From Branchinecta lynchi (Eukaryota > Arthropoda > Branchiopoda > Anostraca > Branchinectidae), in NCBI GenBank assembly GCA_023053575.1, contig JAKZAP010000015.1, positions 17,246,055 through 17,310,054 of the forward strand: a DNA stretch of 64,000 nt, given 5' to 3'. The notes beneath the pieces are model-generated. The model saw nothing but the letters and a program-made list of their open reading frames with translations. It was not told the DNA's origin and did not search any database. Position 1 is the stretch's first letter; every line of letters begins with the position of its first letter. The translations under genes were made by a program, and so were the position numbers. Below are positions 1-10,249 of the stretch, piece by piece.

Positions 1-547
1 ACTTCGTTGTATTCTGAAATGCATTTCCGTCCAGTCGACAAGTGAGGTTGGCGTATTTATGATAGGAGTTAGAAAACTTTGGATTGATGCGTATTTGTGT
101 ATTATTAAAGGACCCCCACTATTTACTCTTCAACTTACAGTATTTTAAAATATTTAGATACTATAAAACTATGCTGTACTTTCAACAAATAACCCACAGG
201 TTTGGCTGTTTTAAGCCTTTTCCGAGACCCGTTGACAAAAACTTACGAAAACAGGGAAACAATTTACATAGCCGTTTTTTCTGATGGAAAAACTTCTCGC
301 AGACAACCGTCGACAGCGTGATACACAGCGAAGGTAGCAAAGTTACGAATCGAAGGTACAAAATGTCATAGTGGCAAGTTTGCCTTGTTTATTGGTATAC
401 CATTAACCGTAACCAGCAGCCCTTGAAATCAGATTTTTGAAAAAATAAATTGATTTTAGATATAGCTGTTATGACAATCTTCAACTTGGTTTTATAGAAA
501 GATACTGTCAGAGATGTGTCGGGAGACATTTTTTGAAAGACAAGAAG

Positions 548-760
548 ACAAAAGACATTTTTGAGTGTAAGGACACGAAATGTTTTGTTCGATTTCCCTG
601 AGCAGAAACCAATACTCACCTTGCTAAATCATTTGCAAGTTCCTCGGCAAGTTCGGCAAGTGTGAATCACTTCCTGTGAAAGGGGCTTTGTCTGAGGAGC
701 AGCATGATGAGTATTGGTTTCTGCTCAGGGAGATCGAACTAGACATTTCGTATCGTTACA
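548..760. repeat. Short inverted repeat pair
   Basis: Bases 555-617 and 706-755 are inverted copies of one another, both containing GAGTATTGGTTTCTGCTCAG when read in the same sense. About 90 bp separate them. A second shared motif (CGTCGACAGCGTGATAC) occurs directly at 308 and 1827. No gene is visible between 1 and 760. Confidence 0.6.
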
Positions 761-765
761 AATTA

Positions 766-1181
766 GTTGCGATTTTGCTGATACCATGGTATCTGTTACC
801 ACGGTAACTGGGTCTGCAATTAGTCGTTTTTGCAGTTATGTAGTATCTGATACGTGGTGCTCTGCAAAAACGACTATTGCCGAAACTGTACTTTTCGAAG
901 TCATCTCAAAAGAAAAACAGATATCCAGTTACATCACTAAGTGCTAAACTTCTTTCTCTCCAATCTCACAAAATATGATGAAAGTGAGATGACTTTTCAG
1001 ATACCAGGACCAGTTACCATGGTCGGACCATAGTATCTGAATATCTGATACCACGATAACTGGCCAGATACCGCGATAATTGCAAAAACGCCTTTTGATC
1101 GTGGTATCAGATACCACGATAACTGCAAAAACGGCTTTAGACAGTGGTATCAGATACCATGGTATCTGCAAAAAACGCAAC
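766..1181. mobile_element. Inverted-repeat MITE, TA target site (copy 1)
   Basis: The element has terminal inverted repeats GTTGCG(T)TTTTGC..GATACCATGG, and further palindromes of the ATACCATGGTAT type inside. It is flanked by TA at 764-765 and 1182-1183. A related copy lies at 37158-37475, also between TA dinucleotides. TA duplication is typical of Tc1/mariner-type non-autonomous elements. The open frames inside are translations of the palindromes and not genes. Confidence 0.65.
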
Positions 1182-1184
1182 TAT

Positions 1185-2112
1185 TAGTGTGTCTGATCGA
1201 CGAAGTGCCAGTTAGCTATTCGTGATTGTAAAACCGTTACTAGATTGACCAAACCTACAGTAGAAAGCTGTAAATATAAAGATATAAAAATTTTGCTGGG
1301 ATACTTTCTGAGAGATCAGTTGCCGGCAGAAAATCCAATTCCGCGACAAATCTTATGCGTTGTGCAAAAGGCCGATTCAGACTTAAGGTGATGCATCCGT
1401 GTTTGAGTACCTGCTCACTTGCTCCCAACACGTAGCAATTCAGTAACCTAGCCAAAAAGTGTAATATCCATTATCTACCCATATTATGTCTGGGACACCC
1501 TCATTATGATTGATACGACCTGATCTTATTGTAATCCCGACATCTAACCGCAACATTTATTGTGATTGATCAACCTCATCAATCGCTAAAACTGACTGAA
1601 ATATTCGAAAGAAAACTGAAGGCTGAGAAAAAAATAAGAATTAAAGTAATAGGCCCCCGGGAAAATGTAACAAGACCAAAGTTTTCGGTGGGATACCAAA
1701 AGGGCTTATGAATCGGACTTCTTCGTACAGACACTAAGGCCTTGTGGACTTCTCCGTTTCGGTGCAGATCACGTGATTTTTTAGTTTTTTTAATCCATAA
1801 TCGACTCCTCAAAGTCGACCGTCGACAGCGTGATACTCATCGAAGGTAGCAAAAACACGGCAAGTGAATCAGCTTGGTTTTGTTAGAGGGGTTAGAATGT
1901 ACCGTATGAAATTGGGTTCTCTGGGATCACAAATATAAGGAGTGATTATGTAAAGTTTACGTTAGTATTATAGGTAAGACCGGTCAGTTAGCAAATGAAT
2001 GAATGAACTTGTTTGACCCACTGCACTACACGAAAACTAGTGGAGTAAAATACGAGATACTGAAAAAGGAAATAGAGTAGCAATGAGCGAAAACAGTTAC
2101 ACTAAAACATAA
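1185..2112. other. No recognisable gene
   Basis: This stretch shows only short chance open frames. The motif at 1827 repeats one at 308. No RNA gene, RT or transposon end was recognised. Confidence 0.5.
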
Positions 2113-2245
2113 ACGGTTGCCACATGTCGCACGATACTGGGAATTGTCACTCTATTTTGTTTTTGTCACTCTTGTCCTACATAGGACATAAAAATCGCTC
2201 TATTTCAGCAAATGACCAAATGTGTAATTTTTGCAACAAGGAAAA
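2113..2245 (+). mobile_element. Truncated hAT-type MITE left end
   Basis: From GGTTGCCACATGTCGCACG onward this matches the left part of the complete element at 43991-44285, including a shared TGTCCTACxTAGGACA palindrome. The right terminal inverted repeat is missing, so this is a truncated copy. Confidence 0.6.
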
Positions 2246-2281
2246 TGAACTTGTCATTTAATTTTCCAGCGTGAGTGGCTT

Positions 2282-2325
2282 GAGCCTGAAGAGGACCCTT
2301 GCCGAGAATGGCCGATATATAGCTC
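2282..2325 (+). ncRNA. Decayed hammerhead ribozyme motif
   Basis: The order is stem I strand GAGC, core CTGAAGA, a GGACCCTT...AATGGCC stem II, then GATA, then TATA and the partner strand GCTC. The invariant GAA before stem III reads GAT, so this copy should not cleave. About 40 bases later comes AGCTGACTTATCCGTTTTGC, the tail shared with the copies near 9150 and 58575. This supports membership of one dispersed ribozyme-bearing repeat. Confidence 0.5.
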
Positions 2326-3234
2326 TAATAAAATGTAGCTGACTTATCCGTTTTGCACCGTCAAATACAGTGAATGATATGTTCGATTTCAAAACGGGGC
2401 AACATTTTCCTGAAGGAGGTGAGGTAAAAGACACGAGAAGGCTACAGCATTGTACAATATGGCAATATATCTCCGACAAAACCGACGCTAATACTCTGAA
2501 AAAAAACGAAAACTCTTGCGATAAAAATTCCCAACAACAAAATGAAAACACGACAATGAAAATATTGGTTCCAAAGCAAAAGTCATAATTTTTGCTTTCG
2601 CGGTTTTGCCCTTTTGCTATTTTTTGTGGAGGGATTTTTGCTTTCACTGTTGTTGCCGTCACTGTTTCTTTAGTAGTTATACTCGGATACCAGTTGGCAC
2701 GGGATAAGTGATGAGGGGGTAGGCTGCTGACGTGACATGAAAGAAGACAACAGGAACTGAGCCGCAGGATTTGCAATTATAGATGTGTACGCTGTTTTTT
2801 TTTGTTTTTGTTTTTTTCCCAGATGCTTAATAAGCAGACAACGGGTTTCCTGGAGACTCCTCCCGGTTAGGAAACCAAGGTAAATAACCTGATCGGACGG
2901 TTCAAGTACGGTGCTCCTCAGTTTAACAGGTTGGCAAATGGAGAAACGGTCATTATAGAACAACATATTTGATTTCGAGGAAACGTTGAACCAATTATTT
3001 ATACTCCTCTTCAAGGATCTCATAATTTTAAGTAAGAGTAGGAATGAGTCTGCTCAGGTTAAGCGGATCATCTGCGTATGTTATCAAGGACTAATCCAAC
3101 CCTTATAAAATACACGAAGTACGGATTTTGAGTGTGCGAAGAGATCGGGTAAAATAGCTGATCTTTGACAGATAACTTCCTCAACAGAAATCTCAACAGT
3201 CCCGTGAGCGTCATTTGGGACTTTGATACAAGCC

Positions 3235-3560
3235 TTAAGCCAATTGTACATATGATATGGAATGTCTTTTATCTCCCGCGCAGCCTAGGTGACTACCGAA
3301 ATATCGGTACTTCTTGAAAATCACTATTCGACCAGCTCTGTATAGATAGATAGATAGATTAGTGTATTTCAAAAGCCCACGGGCCATATACACAAACAAA
3401 CAAAAACAAAAATATAACTTAAACAATCAGACTCCTTCTTAACTCTAAAGATTTATCTATGTACAGGCCCACTCGAGTAATAACGGTAGGGTTACTATTG
3501 CTCAAAATTTCAGGAAGTGATAAAGTCACACCCTCCAGATAAATTTCCCTTAAATCAGAA
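3235..3560 (-). pseudogene. Non-LTR retrotransposon 3' end (C-terminal RT tail and 3' UTR)
   Basis: On the minus strand a short frame ending VGLYIDKSLELRRSLIV and a stop resembles the last residues of the RT fragment at 16525-17009. It is followed by TATATGGCCCGTGGGCTTTT, almost the same 3' UTR motif as there. The copy ends in an AGAT microsatellite at 3341-3359. It is severely 5'-truncated, as expected from incomplete reverse transcription. Confidence 0.55.
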
Positions 3561-3784
3561 AGTTTCGGGCATTTACGGAGAGTTTGAAAGACGAGCAGCT
3601 AACAATCCAGTGTGTTTCACCACCCCAACTTGGACACTCAGATTTACTTCAGACAAACATTTTAATTTTTTGGAATATCCTCTTATGGCCGGATTCGGGG
3701 CTAACAGCTTGTCTGGTAATTTATAGTTTCGCAATGGATTCGCCACGTACTTCTATATCGAATCTTTTAAGCTTAACTAAAAAG

Positions 3785-3870
3785 CCAGCTTATTTTATTT
3801 TAATTTATTTATTTATTTATGACCCGCTTGCGTAACAGCGGAGTATGAATAAAACACAAAAGTAAAATAT
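3785..3870 (-). repeat. Non-LTR 3' UTR remnant with TTTA-type tail
   Basis: Read on the minus strand, ACTCCGCT...CGGGT..AATAAATAAATAAAT is the 3' UTR type also seen at 14040-14110 and 59581-59640, where RT frames precede it. Here no upstream RT frame was recognised. Confidence 0.45.
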
Positions 3871-5238
3871 ACATATTAAAACGCTTAAACAAAACAATGT
3901 AAATAAACACGACAACATTCTTTTCATATAAATAAAAAACACACTAAATAGACCTAAAATTTGTAAACAGTGACAAGCACGTTAATCGGGTTCAGGAATG
4001 AAAAACTGGCTAAGAATTTCATGGGCTTATTATCTTGTAGCTGAATAAACTACATTATATTGACTTTGCTTAGTTGTTTTTTTAGTTTTTCGTCTTGGGC
4101 TCTGATAGTAACGTTCAGAGTATGTAGCCTACTGCTGGCCCGACAAGACAAAGTTCTTCTCGACTTGGAGAATTTGAATTTCAACAAAACCATGCTTTTC
4201 AATGGCTTTTTCGGGAATCATCTACTGTTGTAGTAGGTAAATATTTCAGCAAAGAGGGACAAGCACATAGAGTTACCATTAATCCTGAAGTAAAAGTTCA
4301 CTCGATGAAAACTGGTTACATGACTAGGGAACAAAAAAGTAACGCATCTTCATCAGGTCTTCAAGTCTATTAAAGTGAATCAGTGTAACTAAACTGTCGC
4401 ATCTTAGCCGTATTCGGTTGAGCTTTAATTGACTTATTAATACACTTTTACTTCTACCAAATTTCGATTTATTACCGGATTCCCAGCCAACTACTGTTCG
4501 GACTAGAAAAGTATATTAGTTCGTACTCAGCGTGGAATTTTCCTCCTACACAGAATCTCTGCTCGACTGCAGGAACAACTATTATTTTCACCAAGTTTCC
4601 CGTTTTGGAGGTATTCCGAACGAACTACTTTTCCGGCAAGAAAAATTGTTTGAGATTTGGGTTCCATGTTTATCATTGACTGGCCGTCGGCCGCTAGCTT
4701 TAAAATAATACTTATCCACCTAATTTGAAGCACCTTCCCATCCCTAAATATGGGTCACATAGCCCACCAACGGATTAATTAGGACATCGACATCAAGCGT
4801 TTACGAATGAAATTCCTAGTAATTATAAGATAATTGATTTACCTTCCTTTCTTCAGAAATCCCTCGACGGTGCGTATTAGACTGCCCATTCATACCATTT
4901 ATCTTGAATCGTTTCTATATTTCTTTCCTACCTTGAATTCGGATTACCGTGTAGCTCTATATATTATCTTACCGCTACCGGAGCTACCTACTTTATTTTA
5001 TAGCTAGGCGCAATAAGCAAAGCCATAATAGCCGTTGCAATCTGCGAAGACAGACTTTTTCCTATATTGTGACAAAAACAGCCATTTTTCAGGCAGACAT
5101 TTCTTGCAATAAATAATAATTAATGTTATAATTGCGCAATCAGCCGTCACGTAAAACGACCCTGCGATATATCAAAGAAATAAAAACACATGAGTTCAAC
5201 CGAAAATTAAGGAAGACGAGTTTCGTAAATTAATCTCA
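3871..5238. other. AT-rich stretch; possible decayed family B at 4380-4760
   Basis: Mostly AT-rich sequence without recognisable genes. Between about 4380 and 4760, motifs such as CGAACTACTTTTCCGGCAAG and ACCGGATTCC resemble minus-strand family B units, but no ends can be defined. Confidence 0.35.
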
Positions 5239-5247
5239 GTAAAATAA

Positions 5248-6409
5248 GGCACTGTCTAGGGAACCGGGATCTGTACTTTATGTTCCATGGGCTGCCGAAC
5301 CGGTAGTTCTCACGGAAAGCAAACCATATGAGCTGCGATTCCGGGATCTGACGTCATTGACTAACCGGAACTTGTATGTGCTGGCTCCCGTTCCGGTAGT
5401 AAGTGGAAATAGCTCACGGAAACTTCATCGCACCAGCTTCTCGTCCGGTAGTCTCACGGAATTGTGTACTCAGAAGGTAGGGAGCCGGTAGTTCATACCG
5501 TAAACTGTACAATTGGAGCTTGTGTTTCGGTAGTATCTACGTGGAATGTAGAACTCACGGAATAGTTTGTGTGAGAGCTAGGATTCCGGGATTTTCACTG
5601 ACTTAGAGAAAATAACATGGGAAAAAATTTACTACCGGAACCCATGTATTGAGAGCTAAGGTATCGGTAGCAACAACTATTTGATTGAAAATTGTCAGGT
5701 CACGGCTACAGATGGCTATGGGTTAGGGTTCCGGTAGTGCAAAAAAAAAAAAATTACAAACTCATAGATATGTTTCAATATTGACTTTGAGTCCGGCATA
5801 GCTCATGGAACCAACTTCTATGAGTTTGTAATTTTGGCAGTACCGGAAAAATAGTCACTTCCGGTTTCTTAGTCTGCACTGACATGGGTCGGTGAGTTCA
5901 TTTTTTTTTTTTTTTTGCACTACCGGAACCCTAGCCCATAGCCATCTGTATCCGTGAGCTGATAATTTTCAATCAAATAGTTGTTGCTACCGGTACCTTA
6001 GCTCTCAATACATAGGTTCCGGTAGTAAATTTGTTCCCATGTTATTTTCTCTAAGTCAGTGAAAATCCCGGCATGCTAGCTCTCATATAAACTATTCCGT
6101 GAGTTCTATATTCCACGTAGACACTACCGGAACACAAACTCCAATTGTACAGTTTCCGGTACCAACTACCGGCTTCCTAGCTTCTGAGTACACAATTCCG
6201 TGAGACTACCGGACGAGAAGCTGGTGCGATGAAGTTTCCGTGAGCTATTTCCACTTACTACCGTAACGGGAGTCAGCACATACAAGTTTCCGTTAGTCAA
6301 TGACGTCAGATCCCGGAATCGCAGCTCATATGGTTTGGTTTCCGTGAGAACTACCGGTTCCGTAGCCCATGGGACATAAAGTACGGCTCCCGGTTCCCTA
6401 GACAGTGCC
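5248..6409. mobile_element. Long foldback element with 9-bp target duplication (Mutator-like)
   Basis: Two arms of about 510 bp (5248-5762 and 5895-6409) are near-perfect reverse complements around a spacer of about 130 bp. Each end starts GGCACTGTCTAGGGAACCGG reading inward. The direct repeat GTAAAATAA lies immediately outside at 5239-5247 and 6410-6418. Long inverted arms plus a 9-bp TSD fit a non-autonomous Mutator-like element; Merlin (8-9 bp) is an alternative. CCGGTAGT-type motifs recur along the arms. It contains no open frame worth calling. Confidence 0.88.
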
Positions 6410-6418
6410 GTAAAATAA

Positions 6419-7200
6419 AGCGTTAGATACAGTAGAATTGTGCTTCTTCGAAAACCTCTCTAATTTTGGTCGGCCGGCTCTGAAACAGTCCAGTGGGAAC
6501 CATAAATTTGGAACTAAAATGACAGTTTCATTGGAGTTGAGTTTCATTGGACTATATTTAAAGACAAAAAAAATACACAATTAACACTCCTGCCAGGAAA
6601 ATACAAAAGGAGTGCTTGGCTAGGGCAGGGAAATAACTGATATTAATTAAACAACTAACTGAAACCACACCTTGGACTACACATTGTTTCTGCTCAGATG
6701 TCTGGAGATAGTTGACCACTTTACAACTAAGTTATGCTTACAGAAAATTACACGCGGCTATGGCTGTTTTTAGCCTCTTTCCATGTCCCTTGCCTTGGAT
6801 GACAATCTTGGCAAAATTTGCATAACCGGTCTGACGAATAAGCTCCTTGGAAACAGTGATCTTGCTTGGATATGTCGCGTAAAGATAGACACGTGATAAT
6901 CACTATTTTCCGAATATATGAGGCAGAGTACACTTATGCAGAGAAGAATCTCGGAAACGAGAACGGATGGAAATACTACTGAAGTAGAACGAATACTATC
7001 GAGTGACTTCGCTAGTACCGAGCGAAAACAATTGTAATTGTTATTCGCAGGTATTGGTGAGTTGCTCGCTGTCTTTATTTTAGGCTTCCGATTCTTCCAG
7101 TTTTGGTTTTAATTTTCCATTTATTGTTGGTTTTCTGCTCTATTTTGTTTTTCTTGTTGTTGATCTTCATCCTCGTTTTGGCACTTTTCCTCGAAATTTT
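6419..7200. other. No recognisable gene
   Basis: Only short chance frames. The segment near 6750-6850 weakly resembles 180-260 (GGCTGTTTTxAGCC). No element end was defined. Confidence 0.4.
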
Positions 7201-7206
7201 CTGTCT

Positions 7207-7248
7207 GCGCTGAAGAAGGGATTCGGTCGTCTTCCCGAAATATTCGCC
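7207..7248 (+). ncRNA. Candidate hammerhead ribozyme
   Basis: GCG precedes the core CTGAAGA. A stem II GGGA...TCCC follows, with one unpaired A next to the core, then GAAA, TATT and the partner strand CGCC. Stem I would be only three pairs (GCG/CGC). Stem III would be one A-U pair closing a two-base loop, a minimal form reported for retroelement hammerheads. All invariant core bases are present. The short stem I lowers confidence. Confidence 0.42.
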
Positions 7249-7316
7249 TTTTATTTCAGTATATTCGTCGGTCTTTACAAACCACATTTTCTTTGGTTTC
7301 TTCGTTGATTTTTATT

Positions 7317-8335
7317 GGCACTTGCCTTCCGGCCAAGTGCCATATACCGATTACATTTCCGTCGGTTAGTCCGGTGTTTTGCGAGTTAGCGTACTTCCAG
7401 ATATGCTAGGACAATGAAAATTGGCAGGCGTATCAGGGACCCGACCAAACTAACTTGGAAATAGTCACTTGCCCCATCCGACCATCGTGGGGGGAGAGGG
7501 GAAATAGGGACATGCATAACTTTCGAACGGGTAATCGGATCTTAATTAAACTTGATATCTGGAAAGATCTCGTGTCTCAAATATCTCATTTAAAGTCCGG
7601 ACCAGATCCGACGAATCTGGGGGCGGAGTCGGAGGAGAGAACCGGAAATCGTGTGAAACTCTCAGAGTGGAGCGATCGAGATGAAACTTGGTACGAAGAG
7701 CAATCACACGCTCTAGATACATCACTGACAGGACTGGACCGGATTCGGACACTGTGGGGGGACTTGGAGGGACGTTCCGGAATTCCGGCGATCCGTAGTT
7801 AATGTACTTCCAGGTGGGCTAGGATGATAAAACTTGGTAGAGATCTCAGGGACCCGACCAGATTAACTTGGAAACAGTCACTTGCCTGATCTGACTATCG
7901 TGGGAGGAGGGGGAGACGGCGGAATCTGGAAATTAGTAGCATGCATAACTTTCGAATGGGTTATCGGATCTTAATGAAACTTGATATCTTTAACTACCTC
8001 ATTTCTCAGCATGTCCCATTTCAAGTCCGGACCGGATCCGATGAACTGGGGGGGGGGGCGGAGGGGAGAACCGGACATCTTTTGACACGCGTAGATCAGG
8101 ATGAAACTTGGCGGGAAGTACAGGCACAAGTCCTAGGTGCATCAGTGACAGAATCGGACCGAATTCGGATACCGAAGGGGGGAGCTGTAGGGAATGTCCA
8201 GAATTCCGCTGATCGTGACTATCGTGAGTTAAGGTACTTCCAGATGTGCTAGGACGATAAAACTAAGCTGGAGCATTAGAAACTTGACATCATTAGGTTA
8301 GACATAGTCACTCTCCGATCCGACCATCCCTTAAA
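7317..8335 (+). repeat. Family A dispersed repeat, copy A1
   Basis: It opens with the hairpin GGCACTTG-loop-CAAGTGCC followed by CATATA and a CCGTC-rich stretch. It continues with the family hallmarks ACGATGAAACTTGG, CCCGACCAGATTAACTTGG and ATAGTCACTTxCCCGATCCG. These recur about every 400 bp, with G runs between. The right-end motif seen at 51361-51389 is not present, so the copy is probably 3'-truncated. Open frames here are repeat translations. Confidence 0.75.
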
Positions 8336-8905
8336 GAACTCATCTTAACCGCAAAGTACAAAAATACTTTTAAGCAAAGTTTATTTTATTACGATCGCCA
8401 TGAGCACATGATCCTTTTTGCCTCAAGGATTTTGCTTAGAAATTAATTTTTAGCACCCTTAAAGCGCGCATGGGATGTTTTTTTTTGTTTTTGTGTGGTT
8501 TGCCCTATGTTTCGTTATTAGACTATAGTTTGACTGCTCAAAAGGTAAATTAAATTAAAGTTAAATTTGAGTAAAGGAAAAAGAATGTTATTGAGATGAG
8601 TGGAGGTCGGTTAATATTAGTAGATTTGAATTATAAGTAATAAAAAAAAAAAAAAAATGTAGTTAAAGAATTTTTGTTACAAAATATAAATGAGATCATT
8701 ATTTTCCAAGTATTAGGGGAAAGAATAGTAAATAAAATATGGTTTTAATTTTGAAAGTTAGGTGACGTGAATACTTAAAATTGGGTAAAAATAGATTCAA
8801 ATTAACGTCACTGAGGGATGGAGGAGTAGCCACAAAAAGTACGAAATCTGATTTCTTAGTTTTTAAATAATATAAAATAAATTAAATTACAAAAGATGCT
8901 ACGGG

Positions 8906-8937
<32 letters not shown>

Positions 8938-9009
8938 CGCGCATCTCAAACGAAAAGTAAAAAAAAAAAATCGACCGTCACGTCCATCCTCTGACCCAGC
9001 CTAGCAAGC
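8336..9009. other. AT-rich stretch with A homopolymers
   Basis: A runs occur at 8641-8657, 8909-8934 and 8959-8968. No gene or element end was recognised. Confidence 0.5.
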
Positions 9010-9011
9010 TT

Positions 9012-9185
9012 TTATTCAAACAATGTTTACAACGGACACGTCAGCTTGACAGGTTTGTTTCCTTCCCCGAAGTTGAACCAGAGGATTGACAGCCTGACGA
9101 GGACCCTTGCCAAGAAGGGCCGAAATATTCGCTGATGAAGAATCATAGCTGACGTATCCGTTGTAAACATTGTTTGATTCATTGA
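9012..9185 (+). mobile_element. Hammerhead-bearing repeat with inverted ends
   Basis: The ends are inverted copies: CAAACAATGTTTACAACGGA near 9018 and its reverse complement near 9160-9180, each followed inward by ACGTCAGCT. Between them lies a hammerhead motif. The same end-ribozyme-end layout occurs at 58283-58606. Related to Penelope-like or retrozyme terminal repeats by inference; no Penelope protein was found beside it. Confidence 0.6.
9090..9134 (+). ncRNA. Hammerhead ribozyme, type I, minimal stem III
   Basis: Stem I is CAGC/GCTG. The core is CTGACGA (9094-9100). Stem II is GG-A-CCCTT paired with AAGGG-CC around the loop GCCAAG. The second core box GAAA is at 9122-9125. TAT then forms the loop of a one-pair stem III, and UUC precedes the predicted cleavage point before GCTG at 9131. 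Every invariant core base of the hammerhead is present. Hammerheads with very short stem III are known from Penelope-like elements and retrozymes. Confidence 0.65.
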
Positions 9186-9191
9186 AGAACA

Positions 9192-9713
9192 TTGTTGCTT
9201 CGCCGCATTAAACATTTAGTGACCGAAAAAACTATGAAAACAATCTATTTCGCTATATTTTATCCATACGTGTGCTATGGTTGCTCACTATGGGCAAGTA
9301 ACTTTATTACGTGTTATAAAAGAATTCAGAAAATACAAAATAAAGCAATAAAACTTCTTTTTCACAATGATGTTAATAATTCGACACCTTCTGAAATTTT
9401 CTTTAAAAATAAACTCTTTGATGTTTCAAAAACAAGGGATTATCAAATTAGCATTTTTGTTTACAAATACTTTAATAATTTACTGCCTTCCTCTTTTGCA
9501 AATTTTTTTTCTACGAATAGTGATTACCACAATTATGAAACAAGGGGGTGTGGGGATATAGTTCATGAAATCCGGCAAACAACTCGTGCATCGTTCATTA
9601 TTAGAAATTTTGCTACGAGTGTTTGGAATTCAATCCCAATTAAAGTCCGTGAGGCCCCGCACCTTGCTGCATTCAAAGCCACAGTGAAAAGGTTCTTCCT
9701 CACAAAAGAGTAA
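9192..9713 (+). pseudogene. Non-LTR retrotransposon ORF2 C-terminus (CR1/L2/Jockey type)
   Basis: An open frame of 173 residues reads like the region after the RT palm in CR1/L2/Jockey-group elements: IYFAIFYPYVCYGCSLWAS, then RIQKIQNKAIKLLF, and finally SVWNSIPIKVREAPHLAAFK before the stop at 9714-9716. The catalytic palm and the endonuclease are missing because the copy is 5'-truncated at about 9190. A 3' UTR follows, ending in AATCT-type repeats at 9957-9998. The frame is intact over its length, suggesting a fairly recent insertion. Confidence 0.88.
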
Positions 9714-10000
9714 GCAAGAGTCAGTCGCTTTCTTTCTTTTTTTTTTCTTCTTCTTTTTTTTTTGTTTAGTATTTGGTTTAGTAATTAGTAATTAGAAATG
9801 TATTGTTAGTAGAAGTATTTATTTTTCAGTAGTAGTAGGATTTATTCTTCATTAGTAAATAGATGTGAATTTTGTTTTTCGCCTGTTATTTAACAAGTCC
9901 CCCGGGACTTTCCCTGCAGGTGATGCAGACAAATGTTACGCGTTGGTTTTATATTAAACATAATCTAATCAATCTAATCATAATCTAATCTAATCATGAA
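9714..10000 (+). repeat. 3' UTR and AATCT-repeat tail of the RT fragment
   Basis: T-rich 3' UTR followed by repeated TAATCTAATC units (9957-9998). Short 3'-terminal repeats instead of poly-A are typical of the CR1/L2 group. Confidence 0.7.
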
Positions 10001-10107
10001 TAAATGTTTCAAAGTCAGCTTGGGCTCAAAGAATATCTAGCAAGCTTGGCGCATCTTAACGGGCAAGGGAAAAAAAATACTTTAGACCATCACGTCCATC
10101 TGACCCA

Positions 10108-10140
10108 GTCTTGCAAGTGCCATATGAGCTTCCAGCTCTT
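10108..10140 (+). repeat. Family A right-end fragment
   Basis: CAAGTGCCATATGAGCTTCC and AGCTCTTGTT match the defined right end of family A at 51361-51389, without the body of the element. Confidence 0.5.
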
Positions 10141-10249
10141 GTTCTGTGATGTCAGGGTAATGCTGTTTACGAAATTATCTTCGTTTAAAATATCTGCTAA
10201 CCGCAAGGTCTTCCAGGTGGAATCTGATCTGTTTAATTTCGTTTACTGG

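Noticed and set aside
714..1180. Open frames on both strands across the first palindrome-rich element
   Set aside because: They translate the inverted repeats of a MITE; the second copy at 37158 gives similarly meaningless frames.
7455..8252. Frames of 103-115 residues
   Set aside because: They fall in family A repeats; the same sequence gives frames on both strands and is not conserved as protein between copies.
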